Numbered from the stretch's first letter, positions 42,961-52,836 are shown. The stretch is 64,000 nt of DNA from Clostridia bacterium (GCA_016887505.1 CP069393.1:971001-1035000); one strand, 5' to 3'. Translations and numbers: made by a program. The notes: generated from the sequence alone by a model not told the origin.

Positions 42961-43616
42961 CAGCTGATAGATACTCTCTTCCCGGTTGCAATATAGACTG
43001 CATTTTCTGCAATATTGGTTATATGGTCTCCGATTCTTTCCATGAATTTTGCTGCAAGCATAAGCTGTAATGCCTGTTTTGCAGTACTGGGGTCTTGTTG
43101 AATTACGTTGACTAGTTCTGAACCAATGGCCCCATATAACTCATCAATTTGGTCATCCCACTCGCCGATTTTTTCAGCCTTGCCTGAATCTCCTAAGACA
43201 TACGCATCCAAAGCTTTATCTAACATTAGTTGCGCGATCTGAGCCATCTTAGGTATATCTGTCAATGGTTTGATAAGTTCTTCATCTTGCAATTTTATGG
43301 TAATCTTTGCAATATCTTCTGCATAGTCTGCAATTCTTTCCAAATCCAACACCGTTTTGATACCCGCTTCTATCTTCCGAAGATCAGTAGCCACAGGCTG
43401 TTGTGTTGCAATCATACGGATGCATGCCGTTTCTATTTCCTGCATCTTATTGTCGATTTGGTCATCTGCCTTCCTAACCTCCTCTGCAAGAGATACATTT
43501 TTCGTTTTCAGTGACTCTGTAGCCTTAATGATGGCTTCCTTGGTCATTGCACCCATGCTCAATATCTCATTTTGCAAGCGTTCTAGTTCCTGTAAATATC
43601 CTTGCCTTGTATCCAT
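42960..43616 (-). CDS. phoU: PhoU family phosphate-signalling protein
   Basis: 218 residues with two PhoU three-helix repeats: LERIADYAEDIAKI in the first and FMERIGDHITNIAENAVYI in the second carry the conserved E/D metal-binding residues. PhoU links the Pst transporter to PhoR. Here no pst or pho genes are adjacent; it pairs instead with the LpdD-like gene. The stretch 43617-43860 has no gene that I can support. Confidence 0.92.
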   Translation of the reverse strand: MDTRQGYLQELERLQNEILSMGAMTKEAIIKATESLKTKNVSLAEEVRKADDQIDNKMQEIETACIRMIATQQPVATDLRKIEAGIKTVLDLERIADYAEDIAKITIKLQDEELIKPLTDIPKMAQIAQLMLDKALDAYVLGDSGKAEKIGEWDDQIDELYGAIGSELVNVIQQDPSTAKQALQLMLAAKFMERIGDHITNIAENAVYIATGKRVSIS

Positions 43617-43860
43617 GTTAGTAACCCCCAGCTTTTACTCTACCAATTATCATTGCTAACGCATAATTATCCATATAAAACGCTTCAATGATACTTAGTA
43701 ACTTTCTCCAAAAATTCAATTTTCCCTTCACTATTATACATGCCTTTTGCATAATAGACAGCATTACACACCTTATCTTATTTGAAAGTACAAATCGATA
43801 CACTAATTATAGCTGGAAATTATTGTTCTAGGATGTTCATTGCATTAAGATTTTGTTAAA

Positions 43861-44646
43861 TTAAACCAATTCAGTACGAATATACTCAACTACTTTTTCA
43901 GTTCCTTCATCTACCGCCTTTCGCATGATTCCCGTTCCTACAATGATGCCATTGGCATACTGAGATAGATAGTCCACATCTTTTTTAGTTCTTATGCCAA
44001 AACCTACAGCCAACGGTAGGTCTGTATAGCTTCTAACTTCTTGTAGAAAATCTACCACCTTTTGGTCAAAGCACCCTTGTTTTCCCGTTACACCAGAATA
44101 AGAAACACAATAGACAAATCCACTCATACCCTTCACTATTGTTTCAATCCGCTCATGACTGTGCTCAGAAACCAATGGAACTAACGATAAGACCGGTCCT
44201 TCTTTGTTAGTATTGTGAATGGCTCTCACTAGTCCCTCCCTATGTTCCATTGGAAGATCTGGAACGACCAATCCGTCCACCCCGCATTTTTTGCACTGAT
44301 TGGCAAACTGCTTCTCCCCATAGTTCAAGATGGTATTGTAGTAAACCAGCAACACAATTGGCTTGTCGCTGTCTTCCCTCAGGGATTTAACCATAGAAAA
44401 TACAGTATCTGGTGTGGTACCGTTTTTAAGGGACCTTGTTGCTGCCTCCTGTAACAAGGGCCCATCAGCCAAAGGATCCGAGTAGGGAAGGCCAAATTCA
44501 AGCAGACCTACACCTGATTCCATCATCTTACTAGCCAGTGCTACTGTATCACCGATTGCTGGGTCTCCAGCGGTTACGTAACCAATCAGTAAATGTTTAT
44601 TTTCTTTTTTGCTTCTTGCAAATGCGTTTGCTATACGGTCCATCAT
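43861..44646 (-). CDS. trpA: Tryptophan synthase alpha chain
   Basis: 261-residue TIM barrel cleaving indole-3-glycerol phosphate to indole and G3P. GVGLLEFGLPYSDPLADGP contains the catalytic Glu and Asp; AVGFGIRTKKDV and IIVGTGIM bind phosphate. Two ATGs (44646 or 44643) follow AGGAGGG. Last gene of the trp operon; no clear terminator was seen after it. Confidence 0.96.
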   Translation of the reverse strand: MMDRIANAFARSKKENKHLLIGYVTAGDPAIGDTVALASKMMESGVGLLEFGLPYSDPLADGPLLQEAATRSLKNGTTPDTVFSMVKSLREDSDKPIVLLVYYNTILNYGEKQFANQCKKCGVDGLVVPDLPMEHREGLVRAIHNTNKEGPVLSLVPLVSEHSHERIETIVKGMSGFVYCVSYSGVTGKQGCFDQKVVDFLQEVRSYTDLPLAVGFGIRTKKDVDYLSQYANGIIVGTGIMRKAVDEGTEKVVEYIRTELV

Positions 44647-44652
44647 ACCCTC

Positions 44653-45813
44653 CTAAATCCTATCTACATCCTTATCGCCCCGACCCGATAACAATACCAC
44701 GATGCCATCTTCTCGCTCGTAGCGTTTGGCAACCTTCATCCCTAAAGCAAGGGCATGCGCGCTTTCTAAGGCAGGGATAATGCCTTCTGCCTTGGTTAAA
44801 ACCAAAAAGGCATTTTTTGCTTCATCGTCAGTAATAGCCTCATAGCAAGCCCTACCACTTTCATGCAGTTTAGCATGCAATGGTCCAACGCCGGGATAAT
44901 CTAATCCTGCTGAAATCGAGTAGGCAGGTTGAATGTTTCCCGCTTCATCTTGTAAAACATATGTTTTCATTCCTTGGATAACTCCGATACGACCTTTATT
45001 TATCGCGGCACCATGAAAACTTGTATTCAATCCTTCTCCACCAGCCTCTGCACCGAATAGTTCTACATCCTCCTCTATAATATATGAATCAAAGATGCCC
45101 GCTGCATTGCTCCCCCCTCCTACACAAGCCACAATGGCTTTGGGGTGTTTACCTTCTTCTTCTAAGTATTGCGCTTTACATTCCCTGCCAATAACCGACT
45201 GAAAATGCTGCACCATTTCAGGGTACGGGGAAGGACCTACGACTGAGCCTATACAATAAAAGGTGTCTTGCGCACAAGCACTCCACGAACGAATCGCCTC
45301 GTTGGTCGCATCCTTTAAGGTCATACTTCCGCTCGTAACCTCCACCACCTTGGCTCCCAATAAGCGCATTCTTTTCACATTCAGTCGTTGTCTTTCAATA
45401 TCTTCCTTACCCATGAAGACAGTGCATTCCATTGAAAATAAGGCTGCACCCGTTGCCGTTGCAACGCCGTGTTGGCCTGCTCCAGTCTCCGCCATAACCT
45501 TGGTAAATCCCATACGTTTGGCTAATAAGAGCTGTCCAAGCACATTGTTAATCTTATGCGAGCCCGTATGATTCAGGTCTTCTCGCTTTAAATATATTTT
45601 TGCTCCGCCAACAATTTCTGTCAGATTTTTTGCTAGGTATAGTGGTGTTTGTCTTCCACTATATTTTTGAAGAAGCGTCTTAAGTTCATAATTGAATTCG
45701 GGATCATCCTTAGCTTCATAGTAAGCCTTCTTCAGCTTTAATACCGTGGGCATGAGTGATTCTGGTAGATAGCTACCCCCAAATACTCCAAACGGCTTAT
45801 CCTTAACGCGCAT
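44653..45813 (-). CDS. trpB: Tryptophan synthase beta chain
   Basis: 386-residue PLP enzyme joining indole and serine. PLP Lys in [25 protein letters not shown] (substrate loop), [12 protein letters not shown] (phosphate loop) and [10 protein letters not shown] at the end. It is the TrpB1 type that works with TrpA. It overlaps trpF by 11 bases and precedes trpA by 6. Confidence 0.97.
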   Translation of the reverse strand: MRVKDKPFGVFGGSYLPESLMPTVLKLKKAYYEAKDDPEFNYELKTLLQKYSGRQTPLYLAKNLTEIVGGAKIYLKREDLNHTGSHKINNVLGQLLLAKRMGFTKVMAETGAGQHGVATATGAALFSMECTVFMGKEDIERQRLNVKRMRLLGAKVVEVTSGSMTLKDATNEAIRSWSACAQDTFYCIGSVVGPSPYPEMVQHFQSVIGRECKAQYLEEEGKHPKAIVACVGGGSNAAGIFDSYIIEEDVELFGAEAGGEGLNTSFHGAAINKGRIGVIQGMKTYVLQDEAGNIQPAYSISAGLDYPGVGPLHAKLHESGRACYEAITDDEAKNAFLVLTKAEGIIPALESAHALALGMKVAKRYEREDGIVVLLSGRGDKDVDRI

Positions 45814-46417
45814 TTCGTACCTCCTCCATAAACTTCCTAATCTTCATATCGTCTTTCTTACCTTCTGTTTCTACACCACTACTTACATCTATCACAGACG
45901 GGCTGAGGGCACAAATAGCCTCTCTAACGTTTGAGGTGTTCAATCCGCCAGCCAATACCAAGCGTTCCTTCGGTACAAATCCATTTATCTTGTTCCAATT
46001 TAGTGTTTGATTGTTGCCGCCCGGGCTAGTTTGGGTCATTGCATCCAATAGTACTTTTTCTACCTTTTCCAAATAGGATATACACTTTTTCGCACTATCT
46101 GTATTTCCAGGAAGGGCCTTCCAAATGGATCCGCCCAATTTACCAATATATTCTAGTGACTCGTTGCCATGCAACTGAACAATGTCCAAGCCCACCTTAC
46201 TACGAATTAGGTTTATATTCTCAACTGTTTCATCGACGAATACTCCTACTCTTTGAATGTTCGGATCTAACCTTCTTGCAATTTCCATTGCTTTTTCTAA
46301 GCTCACTCTACGCCTACTATTCGCAAACACAAATCCCACATAATCTGCTTTCATATGATTGAGCACTTCAATTGTCTCAAGTGAGCTAATGCCACAGATT
46401 TTAATCTTTGTATTCAT
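45803..46417 (-). CDS. trpF: Phosphoribosylanthranilate isomerase
   Basis: 204 residues. [14 protein letters not shown] with the catalytic Cys, [20 protein letters not shown] and [26 protein letters not shown] with the catalytic Asp and phosphate loop. Overlaps trpC by 17 bases. Confidence 0.95.
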   Translation of the reverse strand: MNTKIKICGISSLETIEVLNHMKADYVGFVFANSRRRVSLEKAMEIARRLDPNIQRVGVFVDETVENINLIRSKVGLDIVQLHGNESLEYIGKLGGSIWKALPGNTDSAKKCISYLEKVEKVLLDAMTQTSPGGNNQTLNWNKINGFVPKERLVLAGGLNTSNVREAICALSPSVIDVSSGVETEGKKDDMKIRKFMEEVRNAR

Positions 46418-47192
46418 GGTAGCCTGACCTCAATTCCGCTGCTTTTTCTTCAATACTTTTAGCCCTCATAAACGTTTCACCTACCAAGATTGCATCCATT
46501 CTTACTTGAGAAAGAAATTCAATATCTTCCTTTGTATTGATGCCACTCTCGCTCACCAACAAGGTTTTTTTATCGACTTCTTTTGCTAGGTCAATTGTGG
46601 TCTTTAAAGAAACCTGAAACGTTTTTAGATTTCTGTTGTTGATGCCAATAATGTTCGCACCTGCCTCTTGTGCCTTATATAGATTTTCTGCATCGTGTGC
46701 CTCTACCAGCGCATCCATGCCCAGCATATTTCCTAGTCCAATAAATTTCTTAAGTGTTTCCAAATCCAACAGTTCAGAAATTAAGAGAAAAGCAGAGGCC
46801 CCTAAGATTTTACTTTCATAAATTTGATACTCATCTATGATGAAATCCTTTCTTAGAAATGGCAGCATTGGCAAATGTTCCACTACCCGAGCCAAATAAC
46901 TGTTAGAGCCCAAAAAATAGTCTTCTTCTGTGAGCACAGAGATTCCTTCCACATTTCCAGCGTACTGTAATGCAAGCTGCACAGGATGGAAAGGGTCTTT
47001 TATGAGTCCTTTAGAAGGAGAGGCCTTCTTGATTTCTCCAATAATGGACAGGCCTCTTTGTTCCAATGCCCCCCTGAAACTAGTCTTTGGGGGCATCTCC
47101 AAAGATTGGAGCATGAAATCAGATAAAGGATACTCTTTTTTCGTTCGTTCTAATCTATTGCGTTTTTTATCTGCGATGTCATTGAGTATCAT
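46401..47192 (-). CDS. trpC: Indole-3-glycerol phosphate synthase
   Basis: 263 residues. IIGEIKKASPSKGLI (catalytic Lys and phosphate site), VLTEEDYFLGS, LRKDFIIDEYQIYES and GINNRNLKTFQV are all present. ATG 47190-47192 has GGAGAA upstream; a longer reading lies in trpD. Overlaps the trpD end by 14 bases. Confidence 0.95.
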   Translation of the reverse strand: MILNDIADKKRNRLERTKKEYPLSDFMLQSLEMPPKTSFRGALEQRGLSIIGEIKKASPSKGLIKDPFHPVQLALQYAGNVEGISVLTEEDYFLGSNSYLARVVEHLPMLPFLRKDFIIDEYQIYESKILGASAFLLISELLDLETLKKFIGLGNMLGMDALVEAHDAENLYKAQEAGANIIGINNRNLKTFQVSLKTTIDLAKEVDKKTLLVSESGINTKEDIEFLSQVRMDAILVGETFMRAKSIEEKAAELRSGYHEYKD

Positions 47193-48219
47193 GTTGTTCT
47201 CCAATCCTAGTGGATGCTTCGCGGAAGTTTTCCAAAAAGCCATAGGCTTCACCTTTTTCCAACACAGCCAAAGCTTTTTCTATTCCTTCAGACAGATTGT
47301 CTGCTAGGCCACTAACGTAAATCGCTGCCCCTGCATTCATGGCCACAAAATCTCTCTTGGCTCCTGTTATTCTTCCAGAAAGAATTTCTTGTAAAATCTC
47401 TTTGTTGTCTTTTTTCTCATTTCCCTCTAAATCCTCCATCCGGCAGCTGCTGATTCCAAAATCGCGGGGATGTATTCGGTAATTATGAATCGTATTTCCC
47501 TCGATTTCACATACGATTGTTTCACCGGTCACACTAATCTCATCCAGGCCATCGACACCATGAACTACTAAGCCCCGGGTCACGCCCAGTGTCTTTAAAG
47601 CTTCTGCCATTACGGGCACTAAATGAGCACTGCTAACACCAAGAACCTGTTTTTGTACTTGTGCTGGATTCGAAAGTGGTCCCAACAGATTGAAGATCGT
47701 CCTAAACCCTAATTCTTTACGAATGGGTCCTACATATTTCATCGCAGGATGATAAACCTGGGCAAACATAAATCCCATACCCGTTTCACGATACAAAGCC
47801 AAGGCTTGATTTGGATTCAGACTAATATTAATCCCCAATTCTTCCAAAACATCCGCACTACCACATTTGCTGCTGGCAGAGCGATTTCCGTGCTTCATCA
47901 CCTTTACCCCGGCCGCAGCCGCCACAAAGGCTGAGGCTGTAGATACATTGATCGTATTTAACTGATCGCCACCGGTTCCCACAATATCTAGCGCTTCATC
48001 AGCAATACCATCAATTCTATGCATATGCTTTCTCAACGCTTTCGCACCACCGATAATTTCTTGATCAGATTCTCCTTTTAAGGATAAGGCTGTCAAAAAA
48101 GAAGCGGTCAGTGCCGGGCTCAATTCATCATTCATCATGGCATGAATCATCTTATAGGTCTCATCGCTACTAAGATTTACCTTATTCATCAATTTCATCA
48201 ACTCATTACTTTTCATCAT
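47179..48219 (-). CDS. trpD: Anthranilate phosphoribosyltransferase
   Basis: 346 residues. DIVGTGGDQLNTINVSTASAF (PRPP loop), KHGNRSASSKCGSAD, LGPLSNPA and VHGVDGLDEIS are family signatures. Starts at the ATG pair 48219/48216 after GGAGGTAGCTA, overlapping trpG by 14 bases. Confidence 0.96.
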   Translation of the reverse strand: MMKSNELMKLMNKVNLSSDETYKMIHAMMNDELSPALTASFLTALSLKGESDQEIIGGAKALRKHMHRIDGIADEALDIVGTGGDQLNTINVSTASAFVAAAAGVKVMKHGNRSASSKCGSADVLEELGINISLNPNQALALYRETGMGFMFAQVYHPAMKYVGPIRKELGFRTIFNLLGPLSNPAQVQKQVLGVSSAHLVPVMAEALKTLGVTRGLVVHGVDGLDEISVTGETIVCEIEGNTIHNYRIHPRDFGISSCRMEDLEGNEKKDNKEILQEILSGRITGAKRDFVAMNAGAAIYVSGLADNLSEGIEKALAVLEKGEAYGFLENFREASTRIGEQHDTQ

Positions 48220-48784
48220 TAGCTACCTCCAAAAATGCTTCTACCATTTCTTTCCCATATTGCGTGAGTATAGATTCAGGATGGAATTGCAATCCATACA
48301 AAGGATATTCCTTATGCTGGATAGCCATAACTTCACCATCCTCCGTGTGGGCTAATACCGTAAAGCATTCCGGTAAAGATTTCTTCTCAAGTATCAAAGA
48401 ATGATATCTTCCCACGGTAATAACCCTAGGTAGTTTCGAAAATATGGACTCTCCTTGGGTTAGAATACTAGATGTCTTACCGTGATAAATTTTGGGTGCA
48501 TAGGTCACCTTTGCACCATGCACAGCTCCAATAGCTTGATGGCCCAAGCATACACCCAGCATAGGGATTTTTTTTCCAAAGTGCTCAATGATTTGCATAG
48601 TTAGACCTGCTTGTTCTGGTCGTCCAGGTCCAGGAGAAATCACGATGGCCTTGGGAACCATAGCCTCAATCTCGTCCAAACTTATCTCGTCATTTCTTTT
48701 GACCAAAACCTCATCACCATAAAGACTAAGCATTTGGTAAAGATTATATGTAAATGAATCATAATTATCGATTAATAGAATCAT
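48206..48784 (-). CDS. trpG: Anthranilate synthase component II (glutamine amidotransferase)
   Basis: 192 residues, class I amidotransferase. ILLIDNYDSFTYNL, PGPGRPEQAG, LGVCLGHQAIG with the catalytic Cys, and FHPESILT with His and Glu. It could also serve p-aminobenzoate synthesis, as TrpG often does in Firmicutes. Confidence 0.95.
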   Translation of the reverse strand: MILLIDNYDSFTYNLYQMLSLYGDEVLVKRNDEISLDEIEAMVPKAIVISPGPGRPEQAGLTMQIIEHFGKKIPMLGVCLGHQAIGAVHGAKVTYAPKIYHGKTSSILTQGESIFSKLPRVITVGRYHSLILEKKSLPECFTVLAHTEDGEVMAIQHKEYPLYGLQFHPESILTQYGKEMVEAFLEVANDEK

Positions 48785-48793
48785 AGCTACCTC

Positions 48794-50164
48794 CTAATCC
48801 AGCGCTTTCAGTGCTGCACCCAACTTATTTTCCGTTTCCTCAAATTCTTTATCCGGGTCAGAATCCAAAACAATTCCTGCACCGGCTTGAAGATAGGCAA
48901 TCTGATTTTTCACGGCCATCGCCCGAATCGTAATGCACATATCAAAATCCCCGTTAAAGGAAAAATAGCCCACGCTTCCACCGTAAAAGCTTCTAGCAAT
49001 TGGTTCCAATTCATCAATTATTTCCATTGCTCGAATCTTAGGAGCCCCAGAAAGAGTGCCGGCCGGGAAAAATGCGGAAAAAATATCCATCGTGCTTATG
49101 CCTGGTTTTGCCAATCCGTCTACAAAAGACACCATATGCATCACATGAGAATAATTATGAACTTCCATCAAACGATTGACCTCAACACTATCAATCTGGG
49201 CAATTTTCCCCATATCGTTACGTCCTAGGTCTACCAACATCATGTGCTCTGAAATCTCTTTTTCGTCCGTCCGTAGGTCTTGACCTAAAATCGTATCCTC
49301 TTCTTCACTAGTACCTCTTTTTCTAGTACCGGCAATGGGACAGGTTTGAACTTTTTCACCTCTTTTTTCTACCAACATTTCGGGTGAACTCCCCAGAATT
49401 TGGTAGTCTACAAAATTCAGGTAAAACAGGTAGGGTGAAGGATTAATATTACGTAAACTCCGATAGATTTCAAACGGAGGTTTATTCGTTTTCACATTGT
49501 ACCGTCTCGATAGTACAGTTTGAAAGGTATCTCCTTCTTTTACATATTCTTTGACCCGTTCCACCTTTTCCTTAAACTGATCTTGAGCAAGTGACGAACC
49601 CAAAACTTCTCTTGTATAAGGTCCCTTTTGCACAGCTGGAATCGTTTCGCCTAATTCTTCTTCCATTTGCTGGATTCTCAGTTTTGCCTGCTCTTTTTCT
49701 TCCTCTTCATGCAATACTACAAAGTAAATACGATTGTGGTAGTGATCAAAGGCAATAAACTCGCGGCACAACATAAATTCTGCGACGGGAATGCCAATTT
49801 CATCTGGATTTTTTTCCGGTAGATTTTCAATCAATCTAACAGCGTCATAACCCATAGAACCGACTAAACCGCCTTCAAAGGGAAATCTAGATTCTCCAAT
49901 TAATTCGAATCCATCAATTATCTGCTGCATACTTTCGAAAAGATTATCTCCATAGTAAAGCTCCCGATTAACATAAACACCTTGTGGCTGGCAAGATACA
50001 ACCGTATCTGCTTTTCCAATAAAGCTGTATCTGCCTTTTCCATTCTCTTTGCTTTCTAGAAGAAAGCCTCTCTTTTCTCCTACGTAGGAAAGATAAACGG
50101 ATACTGGGGTCAATAAATCCCCATTCGCTTCTTTTATCATCCTCGTCAACTGTCTCTTTCTCAT
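48794..50164 (-). CDS. trpE: Anthranilate synthase component I
   Basis: 456 residues. The feedback site GFLLESKE (LLES) binds tryptophan. Chorismate-binding part: CPIAGTRKRG, DEKEISEHMMLVDLGRNDMGK, FFPAGTLSGAPKIRAMEII and GGSVGYFSF. With TrpG it converts chorismate to anthranilate. The ATG at 50162-50164 follows GGAGAATGAG. First gene of the trp operon, about 35 bases after a T-box terminator. Confidence 0.97.
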   Translation of the reverse strand: MRKRQLTRMIKEANGDLLTPVSVYLSYVGEKRGFLLESKENGKGRYSFIGKADTVVSCQPQGVYVNRELYYGDNLFESMQQIIDGFELIGESRFPFEGGLVGSMGYDAVRLIENLPEKNPDEIGIPVAEFMLCREFIAFDHYHNRIYFVVLHEEEEKEQAKLRIQQMEEELGETIPAVQKGPYTREVLGSSLAQDQFKEKVERVKEYVKEGDTFQTVLSRRYNVKTNKPPFEIYRSLRNINPSPYLFYLNFVDYQILGSSPEMLVEKRGEKVQTCPIAGTRKRGTSEEEDTILGQDLRTDEKEISEHMMLVDLGRNDMGKIAQIDSVEVNRLMEVHNYSHVMHMVSFVDGLAKPGISTMDIFSAFFPAGTLSGAPKIRAMEIIDELEPIARSFYGGSVGYFSFNGDFDMCITIRAMAVKNQIAYLQAGAGIVLDSDPDKEFEETENKLGAALKALD

Positions 50165-50195
50165 CTCATTCTCCTCTCAACTCATCTCTTCTATA

Positions 50196-50229
50196 AATAA
50201 AAAACCACCGTCCCCTTGGGACGATGGTT
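50196..50229 (-). terminator. T-box controlled terminator before trpE
   Basis: AACCATCGTCCC-AAG-GGGACGGTGGTT (12-bp stem with one mismatch-like G-U region, 50203-50229) followed by TTTTATTT. Its 5' arm overlaps the T-box sequence, as needed for the switch. Confidence 0.88.
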
Positions 50230-50455
50230 TTGCCACCCAATACTGAAGCCACTACCAAAAAAAATACACCCACCCCATTGGATGAATGTAAACATTCTTA
50301 GCCACCATGACTTTATTTTCAGATACAAACATATCCTATCTCTATAACGGGAGACCCCGGCCTTAGCATCTCAAAAAGCCCACTTCCTATAACTCATTGT
50401 CCTGGACCTTTCACCTAACGCCAGTTCGCTATGCCAATCAATTACAGTACTCTTC
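50196..50455 (-). promoter_or_regulatory. Tryptophan T-box riboswitch
   Basis: The leader before trpE senses uncharged tRNA-Trp. Seen on the minus strand: stem I with GAACTGGCG...GGTGAAAGGTCCAG, a specifier-loop TGG codon at 50380-50382 (in GGAAGTGGGC), and the T-box TTGGGTGGCAAAACC near 50226-50240. Its TGGC complements the GCCA end of tRNA-Trp. The terminator described separately follows. When tRNA-Trp is uncharged the antiterminator should form and trpEGDCFBA be read. Confidence 0.82.
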
Positions 50456-50491
50456 TTTTTTCATCGATATTCAAATATATTATTTGTGGTT

Positions 50492-50520
50492 ATTATATCC
50501 GTGTTAAACTCATTTGTAAA
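50492..50520 (-). promoter_or_regulatory. trp operon promoter
   Basis: Minus strand -35 TTTACA (50515-50520), 17-base spacer, -10 TATAAT (50492-50497). Start would be near 50485, about 30 bases before T-box stem I. Confidence 0.82.
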
Positions 50521-50593
50521 GAAATTTAATTATTATTTTCCAACCTTCTGCAGATTTTTGAATTATACTAGTATTATAATTGGAGGAATTGTA

Positions 50594-51172
50594 ATGAATA
50601 TCGTTGAACAGATATTGACTTATCAGCCATATAACAAACAAGAAGAGCAAGACCAAATGGTAATCTTAGATTTGTTAAACAAAAATTCAGATTTGTTTCA
50701 TCGTAGCAACCTTACTGCACACATGACCGCTTCCGCTTGGGTAGTAAATCAAGATTTTACGAAAGTCTTAATGGTATATCACAATATTTTCGATTCTTGG
50801 TCTTGGCTTGGCGGACATGCTGACGGGGAAACCAATTTACATGCCGTTGCCGAATCTGAAGTTCTTGAAGAAAGTGGACTTACACAGATATGCAGTTTAT
50901 CGAAAGAGATTTTCTCACTCGAAATCCTTACCGTAGATGGGCATATCAAAAGCGGCAACTATGTAGCTTCTCACTTACATTTAAATGTGACCTACCTGTT
51001 TAAAGCAAATGACCAAGCAGCAGTAACTTGTAAGCCGGATGAAAATAGCGATGTCGCTTGGTTTGATCTAAATGCGGCCATTGAAGCATCCAGTGAACCT
51101 TGGTTTAAAAAACATATTTATCCCAAATTAAACCACAAATTGAACTCATTCATTCTAAATAGCTCATTTTAA
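50594..51172 (+). CDS. Nudix hydrolase
   Basis: 192 residues. The Nudix box runs GGHADGETNLHAVAESEV then LEESGL, near residue 76. It keeps the EExG metal-binding core but has Ser where most have Arg before the first Glu. LTAHMTASAWVVN and WLGGHADGE fit the MutT-like group that hydrolyses nucleoside diphosphate derivatives. ATG 50594 follows TGGAGGAATTGTA. It is transcribed divergently from trp and ends at a bidirectional terminator. Substrate unknown. Confidence 0.9.
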   Translation: MNIVEQILTYQPYNKQEEQDQMVILDLLNKNSDLFHRSNLTAHMTASAWVVNQDFTKVLMVYHNIFDSWSWLGGHADGETNLHAVAESEVLEESGLTQICSLSKEIFSLEILTVDGHIKSGNYVASHLHLNVTYLFKANDQAAVTCKPDENSDVAWFDLNAAIEASSEPWFKKHIYPKLNHKLNSFILNSSF

Positions 51173-51188
51173 TCTATTTTCTAATCTA

Positions 51189-51222
51189 AAAAGAGACTGT
51201 GGCCAACACCACAGTCTCTTTT
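51189..51222. terminator. Bidirectional terminator, Nudix gene and tandem paralogues
   Basis: 14-bp stem AAAAGAGACTGTGG/CCACAGTCTCTTTT with a 6-base loop and T runs on both strands. Confidence 0.88.
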
Positions 51223-51234
51223 AGGATTTCTTAT

Positions 51235-51729
51235 TTACATCTCAGCAATTTTTTCCTGTATGTAGGCAGATATTTCCTTGCCATCAATGTTTGTAGTTTC
51301 CTCAAACTCATTGTACATGGTCTTGAAGAAGTTTATATACAGTTTTCCATCATTTATAAAAGACTCCTGCATATTCATCGGAACAAATACCACTTCCACA
51401 TCTCCACTCGCCTCTAAGCTATCTAGATTGAGCTTCTTCAATGGGTCTACCATCTGAGCCACAAATTCCATATCTTCAAGCATCCATAAATTGTAGTTCC
51501 AGAAGCGACCTTCCTTCTTACTCATCCCGTTCAGAAGTTCTTTATTACTAACAGCACTCAAAATCTTAGTGAAACTGTCTTTTGTAAATTCAGAATCAAA
51601 AGATGCCTTAAATTCATCCATATCCGCCAAATCTTGAATGAAAAGATCGCTGACCTTTTCTTTTTCACTAACCATGCTCCAAAAAACCAGCATACTCTCT
51701 ACTGCTTTTAAATTGGTTTTAACACTCAT
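51235..51729 (-). CDS. Uncharacterised protein, tandem paralogue B
   Basis: 164 residues, no family recognised. Shares a clear pattern with the gene just upstream: LKAVESMLVFWSMVSEKEKVSDL, ILSAVSNKELLNG, GRFWNYNLWMLEDMEF and VEVVFVPMNMQESF...LYINFFKTMY. Soluble, acidic, no signal or membrane segment. ATG 51727-51729 has AGGAAGG upstream; there is a 19-base gap to the other paralogue. Third gene of a MarR-led operon. Confidence 0.8.
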   Translation of the reverse strand: MSVKTNLKAVESMLVFWSMVSEKEKVSDLFIQDLADMDEFKASFDSEFTKDSFTKILSAVSNKELLNGMSKKEGRFWNYNLWMLEDMEFVAQMVDPLKKLNLDSLEASGDVEVVFVPMNMQESFINDGKLYINFFKTMYNEFEETTNIDGKEISAYIQEKIAEM

Positions 51730-51748
51730 GTTACTTACCTTCCTCTTT

Positions 51749-52351
51749 CTAGTAAAACACATTTCGCAAAGGGTTCACCATCTGAGCCCCTTTTCCACTT
51801 TGGTTGGCTTGATTAACCAACTCGACTAATTGTTTAAAAATATATTCCTTTATGGGGAGGTCATCTAGCAAAAGTTCCTGCTTTCCCCTTTCAGGCAATG
51901 CTTTGAAAAAATTTATATATAATGTATTGTTTCGTACCAAACTTGGCTGATTATAAAAAGGCACGAATACTACTTTTACTGTCTCATAAATAGACTTGCC
52001 CTTCACTTTTTCATTAATAGCGGGCACTAAATCATCTAGATGCAAACGTTTAATAGGCGCTACAATGTCCATGGTATAATTCATATCCTCAAGCATCCAT
52101 AAGTTGTCCACCCAAAAGCGGCTCTCTTTTCGGTTGTCTCCTCGGAATACTTCACGGTTGGAAAGTGCACTCATAACCTTGCGCACAGAAATATTGTCAA
52201 ATTCAGCATCGTAAATCCCACGATACTGTTCCATCTCCGCTACCGTTAAAATATAAATCTCGCTGACCTTTTCTTTTTCTCCAATCATATTCCAGAAAAA
52301 AAGCATGTTCTCAACCGCTTGTAAATCTAACTTTATGTTTTTAAGCATCAT
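51749..52351 (-). CDS. Uncharacterised protein, tandem paralogue A
   Basis: 200 residues, no family recognised. Motifs shared with the next gene: LQAVENMLFFWNMIGEKEKVSEI, VMSALSNREVFRG, SRFWVDNLWMLEDMNY, KVVFVPFYNQPSL...LYINFFKAL. The C-terminus is about 35 residues longer. Starts at ATG 52349-52351 overlapping the MarR stop (TAATG), so translation is coupled to the regulator. A stress or membrane-lipid link could be guessed from the regulator but nothing in the sequence proves it. Confidence 0.82.
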   Translation of the reverse strand: MMLKNIKLDLQAVENMLFFWNMIGEKEKVSEIYILTVAEMEQYRGIYDAEFDNISVRKVMSALSNREVFRGDNRKESRFWVDNLWMLEDMNYTMDIVAPIKRLHLDDLVPAINEKVKGKSIYETVKVVFVPFYNQPSLVRNNTLYINFFKALPERGKQELLLDDLPIKEYIFKQLVELVNQANQSGKGAQMVNPLRNVFY

Positions 52352-52809
52352 TATTTGCGTCCATATTCTTTCGCTTTTCTCGAAAAGAACTCCTGAAGAG
52401 AGGACAATGCCTGGATCAACACACCATCATCTTCAGTATCCAAAAATTCAATTACACTATTCGTCATTTCCTGATGAAATTCTTCATGATGTAAATATGC
52501 ATTGCGCCCTAATTCGGTCAGTGAAACAAGCACCACTCGTCGATCATTATCATCACGTTTACGCTGAACAGCACCTTTTCTAATTAATCGGTTAATCGAA
52601 GTTGTCAATGTTCCGATGGTAACACCAGCCAATAAGGCTGTCTCAGACATTGTTTTGCCTCCGTCAAGCCCTATGGATTCAATAATATGAAATTCCGTAA
52701 CCGTAAGCTCCCCAAACTCGCTATTCTTTAATGCAGCTGCCTCGATACCCAATATATCTTTAAACAGCTCAACTAGAATCTTATTTATAACTTTTTTCGA
52801 ATCAGTCAT
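52351..52809 (-). CDS. MarR family transcriptional regulator (FabT-like)
   Basis: 152 residues. Winged HTH: MSETALLAGVTIGTLTTSINRLIRKGAVQRKRDDNDRRVVLVSLTELG. The start ELFKDILGIEAAALKNSEFGELTVTEFHIIESIG resembles FabT-type MarR proteins that control fatty-acid genes, but no fab gene is here. A palindrome AAAAGG-ATTAA-CCTTTT sits in its promoter region, suggesting self-control of the three-gene operon. Confidence 0.9.
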   Translation of the reverse strand: MTDSKKVINKILVELFKDILGIEAAALKNSEFGELTVTEFHIIESIGLDGGKTMSETALLAGVTIGTLTTSINRLIRKGAVQRKRDDNDRRVVLVSLTELGRNAYLHHEEFHQEMTNSVIEFLDTEDDGVLIQALSSLQEFFSRKAKEYGRK

Positions 52810-52836
52810 TTTTTCACCTCACAACACAGTATATCA

